From: Prevotella sp.
Lineage (GTDB): Bacteria; Bacteroidota; Bacteroidia; Bacteroidales; Bacteroidaceae
Assembly: GCA_003447235.1 (NCBI GenBank)
Contig: DLZV01000043.1
Location: forward strand, 47,916 to 110,692
DNA length: 62,777 bases
Direction: 5' to 3'
Position numbers and translations under genes: made by a program. The notes below the pieces were generated by a model. That model made no database searches and was not told where the DNA came from. It worked only from the letters and a program-made list of their open reading frames with translations. Shown in pieces: positions 48,027-56,593 of this stretch; within the stretch, counting starts at the first letter, position 1, and each line of letters begins with the position of its first letter.

Positions 48027-49439
48027 CTACTTCTTCCAGGCAAGACGATCGAGTCTGCCGCGCCACAACTGTCCGTCACTGTTGAGCAACCAGATATAGT
48101 TGTCGGCATCCGCTACGCCTGTGAAGGCTGCTGCCGAAGTCTGAAACGCGGACGGAATAGTCTGTGTCTCCGTTGGCTTCCAGGTAATACCACCATCCTT
48201 ACTATAAAGAAGCTGGGAGAAGCGTCCCTCTGCATCAGTACCAAAGGCCAATGCACCGTCGTTATAGGCCGTGATTGTCAGACCGTTGTAGGCCTGGAGA
48301 GCATAGCGGTTGTCATCGGCCACATCGACATAGGTCCACGGATAGACGATATGGGTGTCGTTGTAGTCCGTAATCTTCGTCCAGGAGGCTGCATACTTTC
48401 TTCCCGTGAGTTTACCAACGATCAAAATGCGGTCCACCTCGTCGTTGGTACGGACGGGCTGACAGGTGTAGCCTGCTATCTCAGTGGGCATCAACTGCTT
48501 GTCGTCGCCGATTGTAGTCTCTGTCCAGGAGGATCCCTCGTCGCGAGAGCAAACGATATGGCCCGTAGTGGTAAGCGCAAAGAGTTCCTTACGACTGGCA
48601 GCGACAAGGCGCACGAGGCCATTATCGCCGTGACTCTTCTGTTCATAGTGGATGCCGTCCGGGGTAGAGAGCACGACACCTTTGTTGACAAAATACATCT
48701 TGCGCCCCATCGTCACCACGCCTTGGTAGGCATCAGCAGCAATAGGCGTATTGATATCGGGAGTAAGCATCCGCAGATTGCCGTCCTTGCGACTTCCTCC
48801 CAGCACAAGGCCACTACCTTCGGCACGTCCGAATACATAGAGACTATCGCCCAGGACGACAGCCTTCATGGCGGTCATGGAAGAGAGTATGGGCTGGTCG
48901 GCCATGCGATTCCAATGGAAGTCGTCGCCACTCTGCTGGTGGACATTGACCTTGACGTCATACTTTCTCCATCCCGTGCCGTCAAGCGACAAGCAGCGGA
49001 AGACGCGGGGCTGGCGCAGGTCGAGCGAGTCGGTGGCATCGTAGCGGACCAGACTGTCCTTGTTGATTCCCAACGTGTCGGAGGGAAGACGCTTGATATA
49101 GATGAGGGCCGAGTTGCGTGTGGTAGCCGTGACCACCACACGGCTCACGTCGGTACGGAAGGGCAATGAGTCGGGATTGTAAATCTGTCCTTTCACATGG
49201 TCGATGACAAAAGGAAAACTCTTACCGACGATGTGGACAAAGTAGGTAGAGTCGCTACCGTCCTTCGCCACCGTGTCGCGATATTGCTTCATCGTACCGA
49301 GAGAGAAGGAGACGATGCCCGCATCGTTGTAATAAGTATAGGAGTTGTCGACATCGTCATCATCGTTGCCGAGGCAGGAGCTGAGCATTGCGACAGCAGA
49401 AAGGACGACCATGAGCGGCCAAATCTTGCGTATCATCAT
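48027..49439 (-). CDS. DUF6242-like surface lipoprotein with beta-propeller
   Basis: Predicted surface lipoprotein of unknown function. The lipobox is LSSC with Cys22, followed by LGNDDDD; an acidic run just after the cysteine is the surface-export signal of Bacteroidota lipoproteins. The 470-residue protein then has an N-terminal Ig-like part (to about 150) and repeated propeller blades with BNR-type motifs such as SRDEGSSWTE and SKDGGITWKP. The gene has its own promoter. Two adjacent start codons are possible (49439, 49436). Binding of glycans or proteins is only a guess. Confidence 0.8.
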   Translation of the reverse strand: MMIRKIWPLMVVLSAVAMLSSCLGNDDDDVDNSYTYYNDAGIVSFSLGTMKQYRDTVAKDGSDSTYFVHIVGKSFPFVIDHVKGQIYNPDSLPFRTDVSRVVVTATTRNSALIYIKRLPSDTLGINKDSLVRYDATDSLDLRQPRVFRCLSLDGTGWRKYDVKVNVHQQSGDDFHWNRMADQPILSSMTAMKAVVLGDSLYVFGRAEGSGLVLGGSRKDGNLRMLTPDINTPIAADAYQGVVTMGRKMYFVNKGVVLSTPDGIHYEQKSHGDNGLVRLVAASRKELFALTTTGHIVCSRDEGSSWTETTIGDDKQLMPTEIAGYTCQPVRTNDEVDRILIVGKLTGRKYAASWTKITDYNDTHIVYPWTYVDVADDNRYALQAYNGLTITAYNDGALAFGTDAEGRFSQLLYSKDGGITWKPTETQTIPSAFQTSAAAFTGVADADNYIWLLNSDGQLWRGRLDRLAWKK

Positions 49440-49549
49440 TTTTGATCTATTGTACTTTTTATGCGTTGCCGCTGCTGCCTAAAGCTGGCGGTAGTGCAGC
49501 AAAACGGCTCGCCTACCCTTTCGGACGGCGTTTTGCTTGCAAATTTAAG

Positions 49550-49579
49550 CAGAATAATCGAAATAAGCGCATTTTCAAA
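49550..49579 (-). promoter_or_regulatory. Promoter of the DUF6242 lipoprotein gene
   Basis: On minus TTTG (49576-49579), 18 nt, TAAATTTG (49550-49557). The leader to the ATG is about 110 nt and is GC-rich near its start. Confidence 0.6.
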
Positions 49580-49690
49580 GTGTTAATTATGTAAAATAGG
49601 GAAGCGAGTGCCCTTTTTTAAGGTTGTTTAGTAGGATACGATTTAAGCACCCTGTTTTCTTGCCAGCGAAAGCAGGTCGAGACGAGTAAC

Positions 49691-49765
49691 AAAAAAATCC
49701 AAAATCAGCCGCCGATCCAAGGGCAACAGTCACTACTGTTTGCCTGTTCTGCGATTGATTTTGGA
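49691..49765 (-). terminator. Intrinsic terminator of the T9SS cargo gene
   Basis: TCCAAAATCA (49698-49707) pairs perfectly with TGATTTTGGA (49756-49765). On minus the stem is followed by seven T (49691-49697 complement). A smaller inner hairpin around AACAGT/ACTGTT sits in the loop. It begins 62 bp past the stop of the upstream gene. Confidence 0.75.
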
Positions 49766-49826
49766 CCCCCACCCAAGACCTTTGGCTCAAGTGGTTGTTA
49801 TCAGACTTTCGTCCGTAGTCTGCTGC

Positions 49827-50969
49827 CTACTTGATCACGAACTTGTGGAAAGAAGGAGCTGTGCCCACACCCTGTACACGGGCGATATACATGCCAGCGG
49901 GAAGGGTGGAAAGGTCGGCCTTGCCACGGGCGCTGGTATTGAGGACGAGCTTGCCATCCTGACCATAGATGCTAACGACACAGGTGACGTCGCCGCCGAA
50001 ATGGATCTCCTTGGCATTGGCATCAACATAAGCCTTGGTAGAAGTCACCTGTTCTACCTTGTTGGGATCGCTGGCCTCATAGTGATAAATCAGCGTGTAG
50101 GCATAGATGGCCTCATCGACATCGTCATCGTCGGCATCAGCCCAGATATCCTCCTCCTCAAGCTGGCTGTTCAAACCGAAGGTGCGGCCGATATTGTACT
50201 CGTGGGATGCGGGATAATAGATATCCGAAGCATCGACGGAAGTATTGTAGCGATAGACGTTTTTGGCGACGATGCGCGAGCTGACTACAATGCGGTCCTC
50301 GGTGACGTTGCCCAAGTCGTCATAGTCAAACTCCTCGGTATTGGCCAACTCATACTGACCCTCATTGACGCTATAGCGCTTGACATTGGTGATCTGTCCC
50401 TTGGCGTTGTACTCATAGACGTTCTTGTTGGCCTCGGTAAATACGGACGGGTCGAAGAAGTCGGAGTAGCTCTCGACAGTAGTGATATGCTGACCAAGCT
50501 CATTATAAGTATAAGTGATGATCGCAAACGGATTCTCGTAGTCGTTGGCCCAATACTGTGTCTGGCGTGTCATCCGGTTCTTTGCGTCGTAGGTGTAAAC
50601 GATATGGGCACTCTGGCTGAGCTCGTCGCTTCCAAAGGAGTTGTAGTTGTCGCGCCACTCTACGTTGCCATTCTTATCATAGCCGTAGGTGCACTTCGCC
50701 ATGAGCTTATAACCCTCATCGTTGTCGCGATTCTGGAAAGCATAATCCACCTCGATTTGGCTCTTGTCGTTAAAGACCAGGCTGTCGTAGTAGATGCTGC
50801 CGTTGTAGTCGTGACGCTCCACACGGTTGAAACGGCCTTGGTCGTCATATCCGAAGAGGGTAAATTCATACTCATCGTTGCTGTAGATGGAGGCAAGACG
50901 AGTAGACTGAGCCGATGCGGCAGAAGAAAAAAGTGCAGCTGCACCTAAAAGGAGTAATGTTTTCTTCAT
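49827..50969 (-). CDS. Secreted protein with YD-like repeats and C-terminal T9SS sorting domain
   Basis: Predicted cargo of the type IX secretion system. The 380-residue protein has a signal peptide (1-20), a series of YD/RHS-like units of about 20-25 residues such as YGYDKNGNVEWRDNYN, YTYNELGQHITTVE and YEYNAKGQITNVKRY, then an acidic linker with DADDDDVDE, and a type A sorting domain of about 60 residues with VSIYGQDGKLV, LPAGMYIARVQG and HKFVIK at the end. The function outside the cell is unknown. No T9SS machinery gene is in the window. Confidence 0.82.
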   Translation of the reverse strand: MKKTLLLLGAAALFSSAASAQSTRLASIYSNDEYEFTLFGYDDQGRFNRVERHDYNGSIYYDSLVFNDKSQIEVDYAFQNRDNDEGYKLMAKCTYGYDKNGNVEWRDNYNSFGSDELSQSAHIVYTYDAKNRMTRQTQYWANDYENPFAIITYTYNELGQHITTVESYSDFFDPSVFTEANKNVYEYNAKGQITNVKRYSVNEGQYELANTEEFDYDDLGNVTEDRIVVSSRIVAKNVYRYNTSVDASDIYYPASHEYNIGRTFGLNSQLEEEDIWADADDDDVDEAIYAYTLIYHYEASDPNKVEQVTSTKAYVDANAKEIHFGGDVTCVVSIYGQDGKLVLNTSARGKADLSTLPAGMYIARVQGVGTAPSFHKFVIK

Positions 50970-51018
50970 AACTTAAACCAATAATTTGTTTTTATTTGTC
51001 TTTAATATATTTCATGTG

Positions 51019-51058
51019 CGAAGATAGCACTATTTTCCTAAACGACCAAGCGTTTAGG
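51019..51058 (-). promoter_or_regulatory. Promoter-like site and inverted repeat before the T9SS cargo gene
   Basis: On minus CTTG (51047-51050), 20 nt, TATCTTCG (51019-51026), each one base from consensus. The -33 element lies in the loop of a perfect 8-bp inverted repeat, CCTAAACG (51037-51044) with CGTTTAGG (51051-51058), a candidate operator. Confidence 0.45.
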
Positions 51059-51187
51059 TGAAAAATTGGATTTTTAGCGTGTTTTTCCCGGAAATTACTC
51101 GCCTACGAGCATTTTTTCCGCCATTTCCCTCTTTGTAGAGGGGGCAGTCAAAAATGGATAGAGCACAGGTTGGTACGAATGAGCAAG

Positions 51188-51223
51188 GGCGGGCTACAAG
51201 CGGTTTTCCGCTTACAACCCGCC
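51188..51223 (-). terminator. Stem-loop after tyrS
   Basis: On the minus strand 51208-51223 and 51188-51203 form a 16-pair stem (three G-U) with a 4-nt AAAA loop, 18 bp past the tyrS stop. On plus the G-U pairs become C-A mismatches, so the structure is oriented for the tyrS transcript. No long U run. Confidence 0.6.
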
Positions 51224-51241
51224 TTTGCAGATATCCTTGGT

Positions 51242-52543
51242 CTATTCGCCTACAGAGACCAGGTAATAGTTTTTCTTGCCACGCTGTACGAGCAGATACT
51301 TGCCGTCGATGAGGTCCTCGGCTGTGACAGGACGGTCGAAGGCCGTGAGCTTCTCCTTGTTAAGGCTCACGCCGTTGCCCTTGACGAGCTTGCGCATCTC
51401 ACTCTTGCTGGGGAAGATCTGCCAACCCTCCTGACAGAAAATATCAACGGCAGGTTGTCCGAGCTGGTCGCGGGAGATCGTATAGTGGGGCACGTCCTTG
51501 AATACATCGTTGAGCGTAGCCTCATCAAGCTGCTCCAGCGTCTCGCGGGTCGCCTTGCCGAAGAGGATGTTACTGGCAGCGATAGCCATGTCGAGGTCCT
51601 CGCGCGAGTGGACCATTACCGTCACCTCCTCGGCGAGACGACGCTGCAGGGCGCGGCGGCCCGGATCCTGTCTGTGCTCGGCGATGAGCCCCTCGATGGT
51701 TTCATGGTCGAGGTCGGTGAAGATGCGGATATAGCGCTCTGCCTCATCGTCAGCCACATTGAGCCAGAACTGATAGAAGGCATAGGGCGTGGTGCGCTTG
51801 GCGTCGAGCCAAACGTTGCCACTCTCCGTCTTGCCAAACTTCTTGCCATCGGCCTTCGTGATGAGCGGACAGGTGATACAGAAGGTTTCTACATCGTTGC
51901 CCAGAGTGCGATGGATCAGCTCAGTACCCGTCGTCATATTGCCCCACTGGTCGTTGCCACCCAACTGCAACCGGACGCCATGCTCGCGGTAGAGATGGAG
52001 AAAGTCGTAACCCTGGAGGAGCTGGTAGGTAAACTCTGTAAAGGAAAGTCCATCGCGCGCCGTACCGTTGAGACGCTGCTGCACGCTCTCCTTCGCCATC
52101 ATATAGTTGACGGTGATGTGCTTACCCACCTCGCGGGCAAAGTCGAGGAAGGAGAAGTCCTTCATCCAGTCGTAGTTGTTGACCATCTCGGCCTTGTTGG
52201 GCGCCGTGCCGTCGAAGTCAAGAAACTTGGATGCCTGCTTCTTGATGGCCTCCTGATTGTGGTAGAGCGTCTCGGTGTCAAGGAGATTGCGCTCCGCACT
52301 TTTGCCTGAGGGATCGCCAATCATACCCGTAGCGCCTCCGACGAGAAGATAAGGCTTGTGTCCACAACGCTGCAGGTGGCGCAGCATCATGATGCCGCAG
52401 AGGTGTCCGATATGGAGGGAGTCTGCGGTAGGATCTGTGCCGAGATAGGCCGACACGGTATGTTCCAAAAGATATTCCTCTGTGCCTGGCATGATCTGTG
52501 CAAGCATTCCACGCCATTTCAGCTCTTCAACAAAATTCTTCAT
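51242..52543 (-). CDS. tyrS: Tyrosyl-tRNA synthetase
   Basis: Charges tRNA-Tyr. The 433-residue class I synthetase has HIGH at 44-47 (DSLHIGHLCG), the tyrosine-site block QLLQGYDFLHLYREHGVRLQ and QLGGNDQWGN, and the second signature KFGKT at 235-239 in place of KMSKS. The C-terminal S4-like RNA-binding domain (about 360-433) ends in KYLLVQRGKKNYYLVSVGE. It is the last gene after yidD, separated by 103 bp. Confidence 0.97.
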   Translation of the reverse strand: MKNFVEELKWRGMLAQIMPGTEEYLLEHTVSAYLGTDPTADSLHIGHLCGIMMLRHLQRCGHKPYLLVGGATGMIGDPSGKSAERNLLDTETLYHNQEAIKKQASKFLDFDGTAPNKAEMVNNYDWMKDFSFLDFAREVGKHITVNYMMAKESVQQRLNGTARDGLSFTEFTYQLLQGYDFLHLYREHGVRLQLGGNDQWGNMTTGTELIHRTLGNDVETFCITCPLITKADGKKFGKTESGNVWLDAKRTTPYAFYQFWLNVADDEAERYIRIFTDLDHETIEGLIAEHRQDPGRRALQRRLAEEVTVMVHSREDLDMAIAASNILFGKATRETLEQLDEATLNDVFKDVPHYTISRDQLGQPAVDIFCQEGWQIFPSKSEMRKLVKGNGVSLNKEKLTAFDRPVTAEDLIDGKYLLVQRGKKNYYLVSVGE

Positions 52544-52646
52544 AGGAATTGTATGAGATGTATTTAAAAGATTGTTCTATTTCTCCTTATTAATATATAT
52601 CGCCCCATCATGGGCGCTACGCATCGTAGTGGACCCGCCTCTTGAC

Positions 52647-52901
52647 TCAAGGCACGGGGTCGTAGCCCGATCCACCCCAGGGATGGCATCTGAGCAGTCG
52701 GCGGATGGCCAAATAGAGCCCCTTGAAAGGTCCGTGCTTTGCTATTGCTTGACGCGCATACTCCGAGCACGTCGGCGTGAAGCGGCAAGAGGGAGGCGTG
52801 AAGGGCGAGATACATTGCTGATAGAAGCGAATGGGCAGGATGAGCAACCAGCTAAGGATGCGCGAAAGTGCCCGCGCGGCTTCCGAAAGTCTCATCATCA
52901 C
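52647..52901 (-). CDS. yidD: Membrane protein insertion efficiency factor YidD
   Basis: Small membrane-associated protein that assists YidC-dependent insertion. The 84 residues include a hydrophobic/amphipathic N-terminus (ILSWLLILPIRFYQQCISPF) and the family core SCRFTPTCSEYARQAI, followed by HGPFKGLYLAIRRLLRCHPWG, which are diagnostic. It follows rnpA by 17 bp, the neighbour it has in most bacteria. The overlapping ORF at 52564-52815 in another frame is a shadow. Confidence 0.95.
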   Translation of the reverse strand: MMMRLSEAARALSRILSWLLILPIRFYQQCISPFTPPSCRFTPTCSEYARQAIAKHGPFKGLYLAIRRLLRCHPWGGSGYDPVP

Positions 52902-52918
52902 GCTATGTGCTAAGTTCG

Positions 52919-53329
52919 TCAGGCTTTGGCCCTACCCAGTCGCTCCGCCAAGCGGGCAAGGAGATTGCCCATGCGATGGTGGACGGTCGCGGTATCAACC
53001 AAATCATCGCTCAGCCAAATGAAGGCCAGGTCCAGATGGTTGCCCTCGGGCAGCGCCTCGGCGAAGATTTCCTTTTGCAAGCGATACGCCTCACGCAATT
53101 GGCGTTTCACGCGATTGCGCGCCACAGCATGCTTCAGATGGCGCTTCGGTACGCTCAGAAGCACCTGCACGGCCACAGGGTCATACTCCGGACGGTCATA
53201 GAGACGATAGACCACACGAATCGGAAAGGCCGACAACGCACGGCTGCCTCCTTTACTGAAGAGACGGTCTATCTGCAACTTGCTGACGATATGCTCTTCC
53301 TTGCCGAATGTGTGCTTACCCGCAGTCAT
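52919..53329 (-). CDS. rnpA: Ribonuclease P protein component
   Basis: Protein subunit of RNase P that matures tRNA 5' ends. The 136-residue basic protein contains the RNR motif ARNRVKRQLREAYR at 70-83, SVPKRHLKHAV just before it, and LDLAFIWLSDD near the end. Family length is 110-135. It sits between hemD and yidD. The RNA component rnpB was not seen in this window. Confidence 0.95.
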   Translation of the reverse strand: MTAGKHTFGKEEHIVSKLQIDRLFSKGGSRALSAFPIRVVYRLYDRPEYDPVAVQVLLSVPKRHLKHAVARNRVKRQLREAYRLQKEIFAEALPEGNHLDLAFIWLSDDLVDTATVHHRMGNLLARLAERLGRAKA

Positions 53330-53371
53330 CTTCGTGGGCGTTATATACTTTGGTCTATGCGCTTCTATGAA

Positions 53372-54127
53372 TTATTGCTGTACTCTGTTCTCTCGCTTCA
53401 GATAGTTTTCCACCGCTGCCGTCATAGACGGAAACTCCTTGGTGGGTGCCTCCAAATCAAGACGCAGTCCCGAGTCGCGGATCACCTTGGCCGTAGCAGG
53501 ACCAAAGGCTGCGATACGAACGTCGCCCTGCTCAAACTGGGGCATACTATTGGTAAACGACTGCACGCCCGTGGGAGAGAAGAAAACCACCATGTCGTAG
53601 TCGAAGTTTTTCACATCTTCCTCCGTCAACTCATTGTTCACCGTCCGGTACATCACACACTCGCGGTGCTTGAGGCCCTTCTCGTCCAGCAGCATAGTGA
53701 GACTGTCGTTGTGGACCGAACTCTGCGGCACGAGATAATTCTCCACCTTGTGCTTCACCATAGTCGGGATGAGGTCCGCAATCTTGCCCGTCTTGCCAAA
53801 GAAGACCTTGCGCTTGCGGTATTGGACGTATTTTTGAATATAAAGAGCGATGGTTTCGATGACACAGAAGTACTTCATGTCCTCAGGAATGGTGATACGC
53901 ATTTCCTTGGCCAGCTTGAAGTAGTTGTCGACAGCGTGGCGTGAAGTGAACACTACAGCCGAGTAGTCGAGGATGTTGATCTTCTGCTGGCGAAACTCCT
54001 TGGCCGTGATTCCTTCCACTTTGAAGAACGGCCTGAACACCATTTCTACACCTTGTGCTTTCTCTATGTCAAAATAAGGAGATTTGGCACTGGGCTGTGG
54101 TTGGGATATCAAAATCTTTTTAATCAT
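53372..54127 (-). CDS. hemD: Uroporphyrinogen-III synthase (HemD)
   Basis: Cyclises hydroxymethylbilane to uroporphyrinogen III in haem synthesis. The 251-residue protein starts KKILISQPQPSAKSPYFDIE and has the two-domain fold typical blocks YSAVVFTSRHAVDNYF, VVFFSPTGVQSF and FGPATAKVIRDSGL. Primary sequence of HemD is poorly conserved, but these blocks and the DUF4271-hemD-rnpA-yidD order agree with Bacteroidota. Some annotators leave it as hypothetical. Confidence 0.88.
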   Translation of the reverse strand: MIKKILISQPQPSAKSPYFDIEKAQGVEMVFRPFFKVEGITAKEFRQQKINILDYSAVVFTSRHAVDNYFKLAKEMRITIPEDMKYFCVIETIALYIQKYVQYRKRKVFFGKTGKIADLIPTMVKHKVENYLVPQSSVHNDSLTMLLDEKGLKHRECVMYRTVNNELTEEDVKNFDYDMVVFFSPTGVQSFTNSMPQFEQGDVRIAAFGPATAKVIRDSGLRLDLEAPTKEFPSMTAAVENYLKRENRVQQ

Positions 54128-54134
54128 CGTTGTC

Positions 54135-55184
54135 TTAAAAATTTATATTCAAATAGCTTGCTATCATTTCCAAAATGCCCCACGAAGTCACGATCGGCAT
54201 CAGTTCGAGCGCACAAAAGTACAAAATAATTTGCAGATGGACGTTCGATTGACTGAAAAAGATGGTGAAGCTTTTGTAAAAGGTCAGAATCTTCACCAAA
54301 ACGATGATGGAAGCGGTGTAGATAAAGGCAGAAGGGAGCGGAAGGTCGAAATAGACGACGAGAAGGACGAGTGGGAAAAGCAGCACGCCCTCCGTGGCAC
54401 TAAGCAGTCGCCAGGATCGGTTCAATTGTTCATTATTTTGACGATGGAAAAATACCCAATTGACAAACTTATAGATACCATACTTCACTCCGAAATAGAG
54501 CGTGAAGAAGCCCGCAAAAAGTGCGATAAGGGCCAGTTGCGAGTCGATGACGAAGTCGGTATGGAGGTAGAACGCCTGATAGACATAGTAGATAATGCCC
54601 AAGAGCATGGCGGTCTGGAGGATGAAGAACCACTGGAAGCGACGCTCCAGGGCCGTCTCTGTCATCTCGGCCACGCTGCGCGGCACGAAGAAGAAATTCT
54701 TCAGCTGTTGCAAGAATAGATTTTTGGAGAAGGAAAAGGAAAACATAGCCAACAAGAAGCAGCCCAGCAACAGCGAGGTGATGGTGTTGTCGTTGCGCAG
54801 GAGATAGGGAGCAGGATCGCCCGCCACGCCCACCCGTGGCAGTCCGAGCTCGGGGTGGAAATACTTCCCGCCATGGAAGTAGGTCGTGTCCATGAAGCGT
54901 GTCTTCTCGAAGGGCTTCACCTTCAGCACCCGGATGCCGAAAGTCGTCATCGTGTCCGTGCGCGTGTTGTAGACTATGTCGCCGACCTTGAAATGGGCCT
55001 GAATGGCCGAGTCCTTCTGATCCTCGGTCGCGTCAGGACGCAACTCCTGCAACACACGGTAGGGAGTCATCCCTGCCGTGTTGCGCGTCTCCCCGTCTAT
55101 TGTCGTAAAATTGGACCCCGGATTGGGCGTCGCGTTTTCATTGACGGGTTGCGTCGTCAGCGTATCCTTCAGCAGAACAGGCAT
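54135..55184 (-). CDS. DUF4271 integral membrane protein
   Basis: Conserved Bacteroidota membrane protein of unknown function. The 349 residues have a hydrophilic N-terminal part (to about 130) and six or seven transmembrane helices, e.g. SLLLGCFLLAMFSFSFS, FFILQTAMLLGIIYYVYQAF and LILYF-rich segments to the end. It lies 4 bp after metK and 7 bp before hemD, so it is in one operon with them. No catalytic motif is visible. Confidence 0.85.
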   Translation of the reverse strand: MPVLLKDTLTTQPVNENATPNPGSNFTTIDGETRNTAGMTPYRVLQELRPDATEDQKDSAIQAHFKVGDIVYNTRTDTMTTFGIRVLKVKPFEKTRFMDTTYFHGGKYFHPELGLPRVGVAGDPAPYLLRNDNTITSLLLGCFLLAMFSFSFSKNLFLQQLKNFFFVPRSVAEMTETALERRFQWFFILQTAMLLGIIYYVYQAFYLHTDFVIDSQLALIALFAGFFTLYFGVKYGIYKFVNWVFFHRQNNEQLNRSWRLLSATEGVLLFPLVLLVVYFDLPLPSAFIYTASIIVLVKILTFYKSFTIFFSQSNVHLQIILYFCALELMPIVTSWGILEMIASYLNINF

Positions 55185-55188
55185 TTGC

Positions 55189-56448
55189 TTAGAGTCCGAA
55201 TGCTTCTTTCAGTTTCTCCACCAGGTCCAGTTTCTCCCAGGTGAACAGTTCCACGTCGATGGTCTTCGTCTCGTGGTAGCGGCTCGTAAAGCTTTTCTTC
55301 ACCACCTCATTCTTGCGGCCCATGTGGCCATAGGCTGCCGTCTCAAGATACATCGGCTGGCGCAGCTTGAGCTGGCGCTCTATGGCCTTAGGCTTCAGAT
55401 CGAAAAGACCCTTTATCTTTGCGGCTATCTCGCCGTCGCTCATCGCCACATGCTTGCGTCCATAAGTATTGACATAGACACTCACGGGCTCCGCCTTGCC
55501 GATAGCATAGGCCAATTGTACGAGTACCTCATCGGCCACACCCGCAGCCACCATATTTTTGGCAATGTAGCGCGCCATATAGGCGGCTGATCGGTCCACC
55601 TTGGAAGAATCCTTGCCCGAGAAGGCGCCGCCACCATGGGCACCACGTCCGCCGTAGGTATCGACAATGATCTTGCGGCCCGTCAGGCCCGTGTCGCCGT
55701 GAGGACCACCAATGACAAACTTGCCCGTGGGGTTGACCAAATATTGTATGTCGTCGTTGAAGAGTGCGAGGACGGACTCCGACTCGATCTGCGCCTTCAC
55801 CCGCGGCATGAGTATTTCCTCCACATCCTTCTGAATCTGAGCCAGCATTGCCTCGTCGTCGTCCATGAAGGGGTCGTGCTGGGTCGATACGACGATGGTG
55901 ACGATGCGCTGCGGCACACCCTCGTCGCTATATTCCACCGTCACCTGGCTCTTGGAGTCGGGGCGGAGATAGGTCATCTGCTTACCCTCCTTGCGGATGT
56001 CGGCCAGCGTCCGCATGATAAGATGAGCGAGATCGAGCGTGACGGGCATATAGTTGGCCGTCTCATTGCAGGCGTAGCCGAACATCATTCCCTGGTCGCC
56101 AGCACCCTGCGCCTCCTCGTCCTCGCGGCTGACGCCCCGATCGATATCCTCGCTCTGCTCGTGAATGGCAGTCAGGATGCCACAAGACTTCGAGTCAAAC
56201 TGATACTCAGCCTTATTGTAGCCAATACGGTCGATGGTCTTGCGGGCCACGGTCTGCAAATCGACATACTCCGTGGAGCGCACCTCGCCCATGATCACCA
56301 CCTGTCCCGTTGTGTTGAAAGTCTCGATGGCGCAATGTGCCTTGTCGTCATAGGCCAAAAACTGGTCGAGCAAAGCGTCGCTAATCTGGTCCGCTACTTT
56401 ATCGGGATGTCCTTCAGAGACAGACTCTGATGAAAAAAGATATGCCAT
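55189..56448 (-). CDS. metK: S-adenosylmethionine synthetase
   Basis: Makes S-adenosylmethionine from methionine and ATP. The 419-residue protein has SEGHPDKVADQISDA (12-26), the family signature GAGDQGMMFGYA, and the P-loop-like GGGAFSGKD with the phosphate-binding lysine. The chain is about 35 residues longer than the E. coli enzyme owing to an insert near KQMTYLRPDSKSQVTVEY and a C-terminal extension ending FTWEKLDLVEKLKEAFGL, typical of Bacteroidota. It leads the operon. Confidence 0.96.
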   Translation of the reverse strand: MAYLFSSESVSEGHPDKVADQISDALLDQFLAYDDKAHCAIETFNTTGQVVIMGEVRSTEYVDLQTVARKTIDRIGYNKAEYQFDSKSCGILTAIHEQSEDIDRGVSREDEEAQGAGDQGMMFGYACNETANYMPVTLDLAHLIMRTLADIRKEGKQMTYLRPDSKSQVTVEYSDEGVPQRIVTIVVSTQHDPFMDDDEAMLAQIQKDVEEILMPRVKAQIESESVLALFNDDIQYLVNPTGKFVIGGPHGDTGLTGRKIIVDTYGGRGAHGGGAFSGKDSSKVDRSAAYMARYIAKNMVAAGVADEVLVQLAYAIGKAEPVSVYVNTYGRKHVAMSDGEIAAKIKGLFDLKPKAIERQLKLRQPMYLETAAYGHMGRKNEVVKKSFTSRYHETKTIDVELFTWEKLDLVEKLKEAFGL

Positions 56449-56510
56449 TCTGTTTTCCTTGTTGAAGTTCTTATTACCTTATAAATTGAGTCAATCACTC
56501 GATTGGGGTG

Positions 56511-56518
56511 CAAAGTTA
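56511..56518 (-). promoter_or_regulatory. -7 box of the metK operon promoter
   Basis: TAACTTTG on minus, 62 bp before the metK ATG. No clear TTTG is found 19-20 bp upstream of it. Confidence 0.5.
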
Positions 56519-56593
56519 CGCAATTTTGCTTGTATAGCCATGCGTTCCAACTCATTATTATATTTTATTATGCTGCGCGCCGCTCTCCAGGGG

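Larger units (their letters stand above)
49440..49826. other. Gap holding one promoter and one terminator
   Basis: The 387-bp gap contains the promoter of the DUF6242 gene (left) and the terminator of the T9SS cargo gene (right). Between about 49580 and 49690 I see no gene, repeat or strong structure. Confidence 0.65.
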
